Of a stretch of 64,000 nt of DNA, positions 9,413 through 18,979 are shown in pieces (position 1 is the stretch's first letter; the number at the start of each line of letters is the position of its first letter). The position numbers were made by a program, and so were the translations under genes. Below the pieces are notes generated by a model, which had not been told where the DNA came from, did not search any database, and saw nothing but the letters and a program-made list of their open reading frames with translations. Source of the stretch: Paraburkholderia phenazinium (GTDB lineage Bacteria > Pseudomonadota > Gammaproteobacteria > Burkholderiales > Burkholderiaceae); the NCBI RefSeq assembly GCF_900142845.1, contig NZ_FSRU01000002.1, positions 806,001 to 870,000 on the forward strand. The letters are read 5' to 3'.

Positions 9413-9430
9413 TGCATTGTGCACAATGCA
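9413..9430. promoter_or_regulatory. Perfect 18-bp palindrome, candidate GntR operator
   Basis: TGCATTGTGCACAATGCA is fully self-complementary and sits 28 bp before the first ABC gene of the operon. The TTGT..ACAA core fits operators of FCD-type GntR regulators, and the last gene of this same operon (13442) encodes one. Autoregulation is the natural inference. Confidence 0.6.
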
Positions 9431-9457
9431 TTGGCGGCACTGTGCCATTTCCTGGGT

Positions 9458-10324
9458 ATGCCAATGAACACATCGAACACAGTGATGTCACAGGGAGTCG
9501 AACGGACCGCTTCGGCAGACGATCTCAAGCCGGGCGCGCGCTTGACGGTTGCGGGGCTGAACCATGGCTTCGAGACAGACGACGGTGTGCGAACGACCCT
9601 CTTCGCCGGGCTGAATTTCAGCGTCGGCGCAGGGGAGATCGTGTCCATCGTCGGTCGCAGCGGCGCGGGCAAAAGCACGCTGTTCAACCTGATCTCGGGC
9701 TTGCTCAGTCCGCAGGCCGGCCGCATCGAAGTAGGCCGCCGCAGCGACGGCGCAGCGGGCCGCATCGCCTACATGCTGCAGAAAGACCTGCTGATGCCGT
9801 GGCGCTCGGTGCTGCACAACGCGTTGCTAGGCATCGAGCTCTACAGGAAGGTGACGCGCGCCGATGTCGAGCGCGCCCGCGACATGCTGGCACGCTATGG
9901 CCTCGCGCCGGTAATCGACGCCTATCCGCATGCGTTGTCCGGCGGCATGCGGCAGCGGGTTGCACTGACGCGTACGTTGCTCGTCGATCCCACGCTGGTG
10001 CTGCTCGACGAACCGTTCTCGGCACTCGACTACGAGACGCGCCTCGCGCTCGAGGACGACGTGATGCTGTTGCGTGAAAGTACCGGGACGAGTGTCGTAC
10101 TGGTCACGCACGATATCGAAGAGGCGATCGCGATGAGCGATTGCGTGATGCTGCTCGGCGGCCGCCCGGCTCGCATCGAAGACAGGGTGGAGGTCAGGCT
10201 TTCCACGCAAGGTCCCCGCAATGCCGTATCGGCGCGCGAGGCGCCGGAATTCCGTACCTTGCATAAACGGATCTGGGACGGTCTGCGCAGCAATAGCATC
10301 CACCATGCCGGAGCCTCGACATGA
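9458..10324 (+). CDS. ABC transporter ATP-binding protein (nitrate/sulfonate/taurine type)
   Basis: A 288-residue ATPase of an importer. Walker A is GRSGAGKST, the Q-loop is MLQKDLLMPWR, the signature is LSGGMRQRVAL, Walker B is LVLLDEPFSALD, and the switch histidine lies in LVTHD. The start is uncertain: ATG 9458, 9464 and 9485 are in frame and none has a strong ribosome site; I chose the first one downstream of the palindrome. Its stop overlaps the permease start as ATGA. The Q-loop sequence and neighbours place it with the NrtD/SsuB/TauB group. Confidence 0.9.
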   Translation: MPMNTSNTVMSQGVERTASADDLKPGARLTVAGLNHGFETDDGVRTTLFAGLNFSVGAGEIVSIVGRSGAGKSTLFNLISGLLSPQAGRIEVGRRSDGAAGRIAYMLQKDLLMPWRSVLHNALLGIELYRKVTRADVERARDMLARYGLAPVIDAYPHALSGGMRQRVALTRTLLVDPTLVLLDEPFSALDYETRLALEDDVMLLRESTGTSVVLVTHDIEEAIAMSDCVMLLGGRPARIEDRVEVRLSTQGPRNAVSAREAPEFRTLHKRIWDGLRSNSIHHAGAST

Positions 10325-11139
10325 GCGACGCGGTTTTCCCGGCAGTCTCGCCGCAGCGGAGTGCTCGCGTGCGGCGTTTGCAAGGCAGGGCGGCGACGGG
10401 TGCGGTCGTTACCCTGATCACGGTGGCGCTGGTCGTTCTCTGGCAGGTGGCGGCCGGACGCGCGTGGATCAACGGCCAGTTGTTCGGCTCGCCGTTGGGC
10501 ATCTACAAGGCTGCGGCCGTAGGGCTGACGCAGGGCAACCTGGTGACGGATACCTTGACGACCTTGTACGAGACCGTACTCGGCCTCGTGATCGGCAGCG
10601 GACTGGGGATCGGATTCGGTCTGCTGCTCTGGTTCGTGCCGCGCGTGGCCGGTGTGACCGAAGGGTTCGCGGTGATACTGAACAGTATTCCCAAGATTGC
10701 GCTCGGCCCGCTGATCGTCATCTGGTTCGGTTCGGACATGACGTCGAAAGTCTGGCTCGCCGGCATTTCCACTTTCGCAGTGGCGATGATCTCGTCCTGC
10801 GCGGCGGCGAAGGAGGTCGACCGCGACCTGTTGAATCTGTTTCTTTCGTTCAAGGCCAAGCCCGGCATGATCTTTCGCAAGCTGATCGTACCAGGCGCGC
10901 TGCCATGGATCTTCTCCACGCTGCGCGTCAACATCGGCTTCGCGTTGATCGGCGCCGTCGTGGGTGAATATATCGCCTCCCAATCCGGGCTGGGTCACGA
11001 AGTGTTCGTTGCCGGCTCGCTCTTCGACCTCAATACGGTCTGGCTCGGCATCATGATTCTGACGTTGATGGCGACACTGCTGACCGGAATCGTTCAACTC
11101 GCGGAAAGCCGGATCATTTCATGGAAAACCAAACGATGA
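10321..11139 (+). CDS. ABC transporter permease (SsuC/TauC type)
   Basis: A 272-residue permease with about six membrane helices: one at residues 25-45, then the binding-protein-dependent transport domain from about residue 75. The EAA-like coupling loop is around FLSFKAKPGMIFRKLIVPGALPW. It overlaps both the ATPase and the binding-protein gene by 4 bp (ATGA), so the three are translationally coupled. Confidence 0.92.
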   Translation: MSDAVFPAVSPQRSARVRRLQGRAATGAVVTLITVALVVLWQVAAGRAWINGQLFGSPLGIYKAAAVGLTQGNLVTDTLTTLYETVLGLVIGSGLGIGFGLLLWFVPRVAGVTEGFAVILNSIPKIALGPLIVIWFGSDMTSKVWLAGISTFAVAMISSCAAAKEVDRDLLNLFLSFKAKPGMIFRKLIVPGALPWIFSTLRVNIGFALIGAVVGEYIASQSGLGHEVFVAGSLFDLNTVWLGIMILTLMATLLTGIVQLAESRIISWKTKR

Positions 11140-12161
11140 ATCAGCCGCTCACCTCCCTGCAAGGCCAGGCGTCGCACCACAGGTTTCTCGCCAGCCGGTT
11201 CGTGCAGGCTTGCGCCGCCGGCATCCTGCTCGCGACCGCAGCGACCCGGTCTGCGTGGGCGGCGCCGGAGAAGGTGGTCGTCTACCAGGCGTTCCAGTCG
11301 ATCCAGTATCTGCCGCTCTATGTTGCAATCGATAAAGGCCTGTTCGCGCAAAACGGTCTCGACGTGCAGAAGGTGACAGCGGGCAGCGGCGCGCAGGGCG
11401 TTGCCGCGGTGATCGGCGGACACGCCGATTTTTCGCTGCAGGATCCGATGACCGCCGTGCTGGCCAATCTGAAGGGCGCCACGCTCGTCAACGTGGCGAA
11501 CGTCGTCTCGGGCGTACCGGTGTGGATCGTGACGCCGCCCGATTCCGGGCTCAAGAGCCAGGCCGATCTGGCGGGCAAGACCGTGTCGGCGGCGCTGCCC
11601 CCGTCTACCAGCACGTATCTGCTGCAGCGCCTGATCAAGCAGGAGAATATTGCCGGCGTGAATCTGAATACGGTGCAGATCGGCACCGAGCTGGCGCCGG
11701 TCGCCGCGGGCCGTGCAGTGGCCGCCGCGCTTTATGAGCCGCAAGCCGACCAGGGCATCGCATCCGGCTACAAGATTCTCTATGCGTTTCCCAAGAGCTA
11801 TCCCGGCGGCTACGCCTTCTCGACGATGGATACGCTGGCGTCGACCATCAAGTCGCGGCCCGCGATGGTGGCGGCGTTCGTGAAGTCCGTCGCGCAGGCC
11901 GAAGCGCTGATCCAGCAGTCGCCGGATACCGCCAAGGCCGTGGCCGTCGCGGAGTTTCCCACCCTCGACAGGAAAATCGTCGAGACCGCAGTGGGCCGTT
12001 TGATCGACCAGAAGATCTACGCCACGACGCCCGATATTTCCGAGCAGGCGTTTCGCAATGCGCTGGACCTTCAGGAGTATGTCGGCAATATCAAGCCGGG
12101 CAGCGTGACGTACAACAGCGCGGTAGACGATTCCTTTGCCAACAAGGCCAGCGCGAAATGA
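11136..12161 (+). CDS. ABC transporter substrate-binding protein, NMT1/THI5-like
   Basis: A periplasmic binding protein of 341 residues with a signal peptide ending at SAWA|APEKVV. The mature start (KVVVYQAFQSIQYLPLYVAIDKG) is characteristic of NMT1/SsuA-like proteins for sulfonates, pyrimidines, nitrates or small aromatics. An in-frame ATG at 11121 exists, but 11136 forms the same ATGA overlap seen at the other junctions. It ends in another ATGA overlap with the amidase. The coupling suggests the ligand contains an amide that is hydrolysed after import. Confidence 0.88.
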   Translation: MNQPLTSLQGQASHHRFLASRFVQACAAGILLATAATRSAWAAPEKVVVYQAFQSIQYLPLYVAIDKGLFAQNGLDVQKVTAGSGAQGVAAVIGGHADFSLQDPMTAVLANLKGATLVNVANVVSGVPVWIVTPPDSGLKSQADLAGKTVSAALPPSTSTYLLQRLIKQENIAGVNLNTVQIGTELAPVAAGRAVAAALYEPQADQGIASGYKILYAFPKSYPGGYAFSTMDTLASTIKSRPAMVAAFVKSVAQAEALIQQSPDTAKAVAVAEFPTLDRKIVETAVGRLIDQKIYATTPDISEQAFRNALDLQEYVGNIKPGSVTYNSAVDDSFANKASAK

Positions 12162-13438
12162 GCGAGACAACCGCTTCACTCGTGGCCGACCTGATCGCGA
12201 GCCGTGGCGATGAGACGATCTGCCGTGCGCGGCTCGAAGCCGCCCAGACACGGGCGCACGACTGCGAGCCGTGGTTAAAGGCCTTCGTCTACCGGCCCGA
12301 CACCTTTGAGACCCGGGACGCGGTGAGCCGGCCGCTGGCGGGTTTGCCGATCGGCGTCAAGGATCTGATCGCGACGCACGACATGCCCACGACCTATGGT
12401 TCGCCCATTTACGCGGGCTTCAGGCCTGCTGAAGACGCGTGGATCGTCGAACGGATACGGCACTTCGGCGGCGTCGTGTTCGGCAAGACCGTGACGACCG
12501 AGTTTGCATGGCGTGAACCGGGGCCGACCGTCAATCCGTGGAACCGGCTTCATACCCCCGGCGGCTCTTCGAGCGGATCGGCGGCGGCGGTCGGGGCCGG
12601 CATCCTGCCGCTGGCGGTCGGCACCCAGACGGTGGGTTCCGTGATCCGGCCCGCGGCGTTCTGCGGCGTGGTCGGCTATAAGCCCACGCATGGCAGGATA
12701 CCTTCGGCCGGCGTGAATCCGCTGGCGCCTTCTCTCGATCATGTCGGCTTCTTTGCCCGGACCGTGGAGGGCGCGGCACTCTGTCATGCGCTGTTCGTCG
12801 ACGCGAAGCCCGAGGCGATCGCGGATCTCGATGCATGGGGCGCGTACTTTCCGGTGCGGCGTCCGCAAAAGCTGGGCGTGGTTCGCACGCCTTTCTGGGA
12901 CCGTGTGACGGGCGAACAGAAGACCAATTTCGACGCGACGCTCATGCGCCTCGCGGCCGCCGGCGCGACGCTCGTGGAACTCGATCCGTTCGACGACATG
13001 CCGTCTATCCTCGACGCGTTGCAAACTATCCTGCAGGTCGAAGCGGCGCGCGCCATCGGACCTGTAGCGGCGGAGCACCCCGACAGGATCAGCCGGCACA
13101 TGTCGGTGCTGACGGCGGCGGGCGCGGCGCTTGCGCCCGCGAAGTACGACGCGGCGTTGGCGTTGCAAGCTCGACTGCGCGGCGAATTCGACGGCTTCAT
13201 CGACGGCTGCGATGCGCTCGTGACCGTACCGGCGGTGGGGCAGGCGCCCGAGGGGCTGGCCGACACCGGGGACGCCACTTTCTGCGCGCCGTGGAGTTTT
13301 CTCGGTGTGCCTGCTGTCACGGTGCCGTCGGGTCAATCGCAAGGCGGACTGCCGTTAGGCTTCCAGGTGGTCGGTCGACATGACGGCGATCTGCTGACCC
13401 TGCAAACAGCGGCATGGATCGAGGCCGCATTGAGGTAG
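12158..13438 (+). CDS. Amidase-signature hydrolase
   Basis: A 426-residue amidase-signature enzyme, cytosolic (no signal peptide). The Ser-cisSer-Lys triad is visible: lysine in LPIGVKDLI (about residue 68), cis-serine in TPGGSSSGSAA and nucleophile in TQTVGSVIRPAAFCG. It would release ammonia or an amine from an amide, possibly also acting on a urea or carbamate. Located directly after the transporter genes with an ATGA overlap, so it is the probable catabolic enzyme for the imported compound. Substrate cannot be read from the sequence. Confidence 0.9.
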   Translation: MSETTASLVADLIASRGDETICRARLEAAQTRAHDCEPWLKAFVYRPDTFETRDAVSRPLAGLPIGVKDLIATHDMPTTYGSPIYAGFRPAEDAWIVERIRHFGGVVFGKTVTTEFAWREPGPTVNPWNRLHTPGGSSSGSAAAVGAGILPLAVGTQTVGSVIRPAAFCGVVGYKPTHGRIPSAGVNPLAPSLDHVGFFARTVEGAALCHALFVDAKPEAIADLDAWGAYFPVRRPQKLGVVRTPFWDRVTGEQKTNFDATLMRLAAAGATLVELDPFDDMPSILDALQTILQVEAARAIGPVAAEHPDRISRHMSVLTAAGAALAPAKYDAALALQARLRGEFDGFIDGCDALVTVPAVGQAPEGLADTGDATFCAPWSFLGVPAVTVPSGQSQGGLPLGFQVVGRHDGDLLTLQTAAWIEAALR

Positions 13439-13441
13439 GCG

Positions 13442-14122
13442 TTGACCAGACTCTATCGGACCGCTCAGCAATATGTGCTGAGCACGCTCAGGGCGGAAAT
13501 CCTGCAAGGCCTGTATCCGGCCAACACGCACCTGCGTCAGGAGGAAGTGGCGAAGCGTCTTCATGTCAGCACGACCCCGGTACGAGAGGCGTTTCGAGAC
13601 TTGCGGGCTGAAGGGCTCGTCTCGATTGACCCGAACAAGGGTGTCGAGACGCGAGGTCTAACGCTGGTTGACGTGACCGGTATCTATGAACTGCGCGTGA
13701 TGCTCGAGCCGATGCTGGCGCAGCGCGCATGCCCGCATACCACGACCGACGATCTCAACGCCGCCAAAGGCAGTCACGCGGCGATGGTGGCGACCGCTTC
13801 TCCGGAACAGTGGTCGTTGCTGAACGAAACGTTCCACGAACATCTCGTGAAGAGCCAGGTGCATACGCGATTGTTCGACATCGTGGAGTCGCTTTCGCAT
13901 GCGGCCCGCCCGTACGTGAGTCTTTCGATGCACGTCGATCAGGATCTCATGGCGTCCAACAACCGCGAGCATGCAGCGCTGCTGCGTGCCTACGAAGCGC
14001 GCGATATCGAAGCGGTCTATGCGCAGACCCGTAGCCACCTGGAAAATACCCGCGACGCGGTAGTCGGATATGTGGACCAACGGCTGGCCGCCGATAGCCG
14101 GCTTCAGATGAAATCCGGCTGA
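13442..14122 (+). CDS. GntR-family regulator, FCD type
   Basis: A 226-residue regulator with an N-terminal GntR winged helix (LRQEEVAKRLHVSTTPVREAF, residues 30-50) and a C-terminal all-helical FCD ligand domain. The start is an unusual TTG at 13442, the first possible codon after the in-frame amidase stop, with GAGGT just upstream. It ends the ABC-amidase operon and is the best candidate to bind the 18-bp palindrome at 9413. Confidence 0.88.
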   Translation: MTRLYRTAQQYVLSTLRAEILQGLYPANTHLRQEEVAKRLHVSTTPVREAFRDLRAEGLVSIDPNKGVETRGLTLVDVTGIYELRVMLEPMLAQRACPHTTTDDLNAAKGSHAAMVATASPEQWSLLNETFHEHLVKSQVHTRLFDIVESLSHAARPYVSLSMHVDQDLMASNNREHAALLRAYEARDIEAVYAQTRSHLENTRDAVVGYVDQRLAADSRLQMKSG

Positions 14123-14199
14123 CTATTGACCGACTGGCACTGACGGTCTGCGGACGGAAAAAACGAAACAGGGATTTGCTGCTTCCGTCCGATGGACTC

Positions 14200-14229
14200 G
14201 ACTCGCGGGCCACGTGCCGCCCGCGAGTC
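14200..14229. terminator. Hairpin between convergent GntR and glcB genes
   Basis: Perfect inverted repeat GACTCGCGGGC-N8-GCCCGCGAGTC lies between the two convergent genes. A second, 9-bp repeat (CGGACGGAA 14151-14159, TTCCGTCCG 14183-14191) lies before it. There is no long T tract on either side, so it may act as a bidirectional hairpin barrier. Confidence 0.55.
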
Positions 14230-14256
14230 GCTCCTTCAGACGGTCGGGATTCCGTA

Positions 14257-16431
14257 TCAGGCGGAAGCCTTCACCTCAAGCCGGAACTTGTGCAGCAACG
14301 GTTCCGTATAGCCGCTCGGCTGCTCGCGTCCTTCGAACACGAGCGCCTGCGCCGCCTTGAACGCGATCGTGTCGAAGCCCGGGGACATGGGCTGGTAGTG
14401 CGGATCGCCCGCGTTCTGCTCGTCGACCACCTTGGCCATGCGCTTAAAGGTTTCTTCGACCAGTTCGCGCGTCACCACGCCGTGATACAGCCAGTTCGCG
14501 ATGTGCTGGCTGGAAATGCGCAGCGTCGCGCGGTCTTCCATCAGGCCGACGTTGTGAATATCCGGCACCTTCGAGCAACCGACGCCCTGATCGACCCAAC
14601 GCACCACATAACCGAGAATGCCTTGCGCGTTGTTCTCGACTTCCTGGCGGATTTCGTCGTCGTTCCACTTGGCGGCTTCGACCACGGGAATGGTCAGCAG
14701 ACCGTCCAGCAATTCACTGCGCACGCTGGCCAGATCGATCTTTTCCAGTTCCTGTTGCACGGCCTGCACGTCCACCTGGTGATAGTGCAGCGCGTGCAGC
14801 GTCGCCGCGGTCGGCGAGGGCACCCATGCCGTATTGGCGCCGGCCTTCGGATGAGCGATCTTCTGCTCCAGCATGGCATGCATCAGATCCGGCATGGCCC
14901 ACATGCCCTTGCCGATCTGCGCGCGGCCACGCAAGCCCGCCGCGAGACCTTCCAGCACGTTGCTGCGCTCGTAAGCGCCGATCCACGCGGTCGACTTCAT
15001 GTCGCCCTTGCGCAGCATCGGACCCGCCTGCATGGCGGTGTGCATCTCGTCGCCGGTGCGGTCGAGGAAGCCGGTATTGATGAACGCAACCCGCTCCGAC
15101 GCTTCGGCGATACACGCGGCGAGGTTGACGCTGGTGCGGCGCTCCTCGTCCATGATGCCCATCTTGATGGTGTTGCGCTCGAGGCCGAGCAGATCTTCGA
15201 CGCGCGCGAACAGTTCGCTCGCAAACGCGACTTCCGCCGGGCCGTGCATCTTCGGCTTCACGATATAGACCGAGCCGGTGCGCGAATTCAGATGATGCTT
15301 GCGGTCGTGCAGCGCGCACAACGTGGTGATCACCGCGTCGAGAATGCCTTCCGGAATCTCCTCGCCATCCTTCGTCAGCACCGCCGGATTGGTCATCAGA
15401 TGACCGACGTTGCGGATGAACAGCAGCGAGCGGCCATGCAGCACGACCGGCGCGGTGCCGTTCGCGGCGGTATACACGCGATCCGCATTCAGCCGGCGCG
15501 TGAAGGTCTTGCCGTTCTTCGTGACCTCTTCGGTCAGATCGCCGGTCATCAGGCCGAGCCAGTTGCGGTAAAGCTGGACCTTGTCGTCCGCATCGACGGC
15601 CGCGACCGAGTCTTCGCAGTCGATGATCGTGCTCACCGCCGCTTCCATCAGCACGTCCTTGACGTGCGCGGCGTCGGTCTTGCCGATCGAATCGTCGGCG
15701 TCGATCTGGATTTCGAAGTGCAGGCCGTTGTGCTTCAGCAGCACGGCCGAGGGCGCGTCAGGTTCGCCCTGATAGCCGATGAATTGCGCCGCTGTCTTCA
15801 GCGCGGTCGCGCCGTTCTTCAGCTTCACCACCAGCTCGCCGCCTTCGACGCTGTAGCGCGTGGCGTCGACATGCGAGCCGCTGGCGAGCGGCGCGGCTTC
15901 GTCGAGGAAAGCACGGGCACGGGCAATCACGCGCGCGCCGCGCAGCGGATTGAAGCCGCGTTGCTTCTCCGCGCCATCGGTCTCGGGAATCGCATCGGTG
16001 CCGTACAGCGCGTCGTACAGGCTACCCCAGCGCGCATTGGCGGCGTTCAGGGCATAGCGCTGGTTCGACAGCGGCACGACGAGCTGCGGGCCGGCCTGCT
16101 CGGCGATCTCGCGGTCCACGTGGTCGGTCGTGGCCTTGACGCGGGCGGGCACCGGTACGAGATAGCCGATGCTTTCGAGGAAGCTGCGGTAAGCGGGCAG
16201 GTCGCGCACCGGGCCCGGATGGGCGCGGTGCCACTGATCGAGCTCGGTTTGCAGGCGGTCGCGCTCGGCCAGCAGGGCGCGGTTCTTCGGGGCGAGGTCG
16301 TGCACCAGCGCGTCGAACCCCGCCCAGAAGGCGGCGCTGTCTACGCCGGTACCCGGCAGGGCTTCCTGTTCGACAAACTGGTCGAGATTCGCGGCTACCT
16401 GCAGTCCGCTTCGCTTGGTCATCTGAGTCAT
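14257..16431 (-). CDS. glcB: Malate synthase G
   Basis: A 724-residue monomeric malate synthase condensing glyoxylate with acetyl-CoA to malate. Diagnostic segments are [37 protein letters not shown] and [19 protein letters not shown]; these carry the arginine, glutamate and aspartates of the E. coli GlcB active site. Length matches E. coli (about 723). The frame extends 19 codons further, but ATG 16431 has GGAG 8 bases upstream and gives the family N-terminus. It follows a GlcG-like gene by 79 bp, as in glycolate loci; no glcDEF is present here. Confidence 0.97.
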   Translation of the reverse strand: MTQMTKRSGLQVAANLDQFVEQEALPGTGVDSAAFWAGFDALVHDLAPKNRALLAERDRLQTELDQWHRAHPGPVRDLPAYRSFLESIGYLVPVPARVKATTDHVDREIAEQAGPQLVVPLSNQRYALNAANARWGSLYDALYGTDAIPETDGAEKQRGFNPLRGARVIARARAFLDEAAPLASGSHVDATRYSVEGGELVVKLKNGATALKTAAQFIGYQGEPDAPSAVLLKHNGLHFEIQIDADDSIGKTDAAHVKDVLMEAAVSTIIDCEDSVAAVDADDKVQLYRNWLGLMTGDLTEEVTKNGKTFTRRLNADRVYTAANGTAPVVLHGRSLLFIRNVGHLMTNPAVLTKDGEEIPEGILDAVITTLCALHDRKHHLNSRTGSVYIVKPKMHGPAEVAFASELFARVEDLLGLERNTIKMGIMDEERRTSVNLAACIAEASERVAFINTGFLDRTGDEMHTAMQAGPMLRKGDMKSTAWIGAYERSNVLEGLAAGLRGRAQIGKGMWAMPDLMHAMLEQKIAHPKAGANTAWVPSPTAATLHALHYHQVDVQAVQQELEKIDLASVRSELLDGLLTIPVVEAAKWNDDEIRQEVENNAQGILGYVVRWVDQGVGCSKVPDIHNVGLMEDRATLRISSQHIANWLYHGVVTRELVEETFKRMAKVVDEQNAGDPHYQPMSPGFDTIAFKAAQALVFEGREQPSGYTEPLLHKFRLEVKASA

Positions 16432-16510
16432 GGACTGCTCCATCTGATTGGGCTGGGCCGGTGTGGGGCCACCGGCCTGTTCCTGCATGCTGCCTGGCTT
16501 CTTGCTTGAC

Positions 16511-16915
16511 TTAACCGTTCAGGGCGGTGGCACCCGCCTTGGCGATTTGGGCATCCTGATCCGCCTTGACGCCGGACACACCCACTGCGCCGACCACCTG
16601 GCCGCCGACGATCACCGGCACGCCGCCTTCGAGCGTGCCCTGGAGCGGGGCGCTCAGGAAGGCCGTGCGGCCGCCGTTGATCATGTCTTCGTAGACCTTC
16701 GATTCGCGCCGGCCGAGTGCCGCGGTGCGGGCCTTCTCGGTGGCGATGTAGGCGCCGACCGGCGCGCAGCCGTCGAGACGCAGCAGGCTCAACAGATGGC
16801 CGCCGTCGTCGGTCACGGCGATTGTCACGGCCCATTGGTTCTTTTCGGCCTCGGCGCGCGCAGCGTCGAGAATCTGCGTCGTCTCGGCAACGGTCAAAAC
16901 GGATTTCGTCAGCAT
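16511..16915 (-). CDS. GlcG/HbpS-like protein
   Basis: A 134-residue protein of the GlcG/HbpS (DUF336) family; [20 protein letters not shown] and the glycine-rich [17 protein letters not shown] are typical. Members bind heme or cobalamin-like ligands or have no known role; in E. coli, glcG sits in the glycolate operon beside glcB. The same order is seen here, upstream of malate synthase G, so cotranscription is likely. No signal peptide, hence cytosolic. Confidence 0.85.
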   Translation of the reverse strand: MLTKSVLTVAETTQILDAARAEAEKNQWAVTIAVTDDGGHLLSLLRLDGCAPVGAYIATEKARTAALGRRESKVYEDMINGGRTAFLSAPLQGTLEGGVPVIVGGQVVGAVGVSGVKADQDAQIAKAGATALNG

Positions 16916-17370
16916 AATGAATGTCCTGTTTGGATTAGGGTACGGATTCTTTCAGGCGTTGTGGTCGGTCGGTATTGCTGCCCGCCCATCTGAGGGCCAT
17001 CAGTTGGGCGTTCCGACGAGAGCCGGTGGCTTCGCGGCAGTGCAGCGCTCCGGAATTTTACGTCCAAGCGCCTGGGGACGTAACCGCCGAAATAAACGCC
17101 CGCTCTGCAGCAGTGTCCCGAACGACGCTGTTCGCCGCTTCGATGGCCCCTCAATGGCGGTGGGATGGCTTCGCGATGGCATCCCAATGGCGCCGCGATG
17201 GCACGCGGGTTGCATGCCGATCGCATGCCGGTCGCACAGGCGTAGCATGGAGGAATCGTGCCGCCGTGCCGGTAATGGCGCGTAACGCACCGCACGCGGG
17301 CCGCTTGCTCACGGGCCTTATTTCCATGTCACGCTTTTTCTCATCCGCGTTCGATCGAAAGGCTCTCACC
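16916..17370. other. 455-bp spacer with an 11-bp phased repeat
   Basis: Divergent spacer between the GlcG-like gene and cytochrome b561. Its central third is the ATGGC array described separately. I see no convincing small gene; open frames across it are compositionally repetitive and lack ribosome sites. Confidence 0.6.
17143..17229. repeat. 11-bp phased ATGGC array
   Basis: ATGGC recurs at 17143, 17154, 17165, 17176, 17187 and 17198, exactly 11 bp apart, with variable 6-base linkers; ATGCC follows at 17214 and 17225, also 11 bp apart. Linkers partly alternate, suggesting an older 22-bp unit. It lies between two divergent genes. Confidence 0.75.
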
Positions 17371-17964
17371 ATGTCCCGTCCCTCGCCAACGTCTTCCGCC
17401 GCGGGCGCCGCCATGCCGTCGGCCCGCCTGACCTACAGCCTCACGCTGCGGGTGCTGCACTGGCTGACCGCGCTATGCATGTTCGTCGTGATTCCGCTCG
17501 CCTGGTACATGACCGGGCTCGACCGTCACGATCCCATGCAGGAAAACTGGTTCAACCTGCACAAGTCGATTGGCCTGACGGTATTGCTGCTGACGCTGAT
17601 CCGCGTGGTTACGCGACTGTCGGGCACCGCGCCGCCTCTGCCCGCCGCCATCCCGGCCTTCGAGCAGACGCTCGCGCACATCGGCCACGGCCTGCTGTAT
17701 CTGATCCTGTTCGCCATGCCGATCAGCGGCTATATCAACTCCTACGCGGGCGGTCATCCGGTCAACTGGTTCTGGCTGTTCCAGGTGCCCTCGGTGGTGC
17801 CGCTGGACAAGGCGCTCGGCCATCTCGGCGGGCGCGTGCATGGACTGCTCGCCTGGCTCACGTATGCATTGATCGCCGGGCACGTGCTCGCCGTGATCTA
17901 CCATCAGTTGATCCAGCGCGTCGACGTGCTGGGCCGCATGACCGGCCGCGCGGCGAAGCGTTGA
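17371..17964 (+). CDS. Cytochrome b561 family protein
   Basis: A 197-residue inner-membrane b-type cytochrome with four helices. Candidate heme-ligand histidines lie in RVLHWLTAL, NLHKSIGLT, GRVHGLLAW and IAGHVLAVI, one per helix, matching the CybB/YceJ family that binds two hemes and passes electrons with quinone, often as a superoxide oxidase. ATG 17371 is chosen with GAAAGG before it; an ATG 15 codons upstream is in frame. The MOSC gene follows 74 bp later. Confidence 0.9.
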   Translation: MSRPSPTSSAAGAAMPSARLTYSLTLRVLHWLTALCMFVVIPLAWYMTGLDRHDPMQENWFNLHKSIGLTVLLLTLIRVVTRLSGTAPPLPAAIPAFEQTLAHIGHGLLYLILFAMPISGYINSYAGGHPVNWFWLFQVPSVVPLDKALGHLGGRVHGLLAWLTYALIAGHVLAVIYHQLIQRVDVLGRMTGRAAKR

Positions 17965-18038
17965 TATTGACCACGCCCAACGCAGCCGGCAACTCGCACT
18001 ACAATCGGTCTCTACGCGTTTAAAAGAATCTTCCCACC

Positions 18039-18908
18039 ATGCCAGCTGTCAGCAGTCTTTACGTCTATCCGATCAAATCGTGCGCGGGCATTGCGTTGCA
18101 CGAAGCGCGGTTGCTCGACACCGGTCTGGAATACGACCGTAACTGGATGGTGGTCGACCCGAGCGGGCTCATGTTGACGCAGCGCAGCCATGCGCGCCTC
18201 GCGCTCATCGGCGTCGCGCTGGGCCAGGGCGAACTGATCGTCACGGCGCCCGGCATGCCTGAGCTGCGCACGCCGCTCGCGGTGACGGCGCTCGAGCGGC
18301 CCGCGCTGATCGAAACGCGGGTGTGGCGCGACACCATGTCGGCCTTCGACACCGGTCCGCAGACCGAGGCCTGGTTTTCCGCGTTCCTCGGCGTGCCGGC
18401 GCGGCTGGTGCGCTTCGACCCGGCGGTGCGGCGCGTGGTCGATCCGGTGTGGACGGGCGATCTCGCGGCGATCACCCAGTTCGCGGACGGGTTCCCCTTG
18501 CTGGTGGCCGGCGAGGCCTCGCTGGCCGATCTGAACCGGCGGCTGACCGCCAAAGGCGCGCCGCCGATTCCGATGAACCGTTTCCGGCCCAACCTGGTGT
18601 TCACCGGTCTTGAGGCGTACGACGAAGACTATGTGGAAAGTCTCACCATCTGGGTGGGCGACGAAACGGCGCAGTTGCACCTCGTCAAGCCGTGCGCGCG
18701 CTGTCCGATTCCCACCATCGACCAGGCAAGCGGCGCGCCCGATCCGCACTGGCCGAACGAACCGCTCGATACGATGAGCACCTACCGTGGCAATGCGCGG
18801 CTCGACGGCGCGCTGACCTTCGGCCAGAACGCGATCGTGTCGTCCGGCTTCGGCGCGGTGCTGGCGCTCGGCCAGCAGATCGACGCCGAACTGGGCTTCG
18901 GCGACTAG
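18039..18908 (+). CDS. MOSC domain protein
   Basis: A 289-residue protein with an N-terminal MOSC beta-barrel domain (SLYVYPIKSCAGIAL, residues 5-19) and a C-terminal MOSC domain with the conserved cysteine in LVKPCARCPIP. MOSC proteins bind the molybdenum cofactor; relatives such as YcbX and mARC reduce N-hydroxylated compounds. The YcbX type carries a C-terminal ferredoxin domain that is absent here, so an external electron donor would be needed; the upstream cytochrome b561 is only a speculative candidate. Confidence 0.9.
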   Translation: MPAVSSLYVYPIKSCAGIALHEARLLDTGLEYDRNWMVVDPSGLMLTQRSHARLALIGVALGQGELIVTAPGMPELRTPLAVTALERPALIETRVWRDTMSAFDTGPQTEAWFSAFLGVPARLVRFDPAVRRVVDPVWTGDLAAITQFADGFPLLVAGEASLADLNRRLTAKGAPPIPMNRFRPNLVFTGLEAYDEDYVESLTIWVGDETAQLHLVKPCARCPIPTIDQASGAPDPHWPNEPLDTMSTYRGNARLDGALTFGQNAIVSSGFGAVLALGQQIDAELGFGD

Positions 18909-18979
18909 CGCGCGCATCCCCGCAGCGGCGCGCTCCGCTGTTACGTGCACGGTGATCTGACGATCACCGTTGCAAGACG

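Noticed and set aside
14176..16509. 777-codon open frame on the plus strand
   Set aside because: It is antisense to malate synthase G, whose motifs are intact; high GC at third positions leaves long empty antisense frames.
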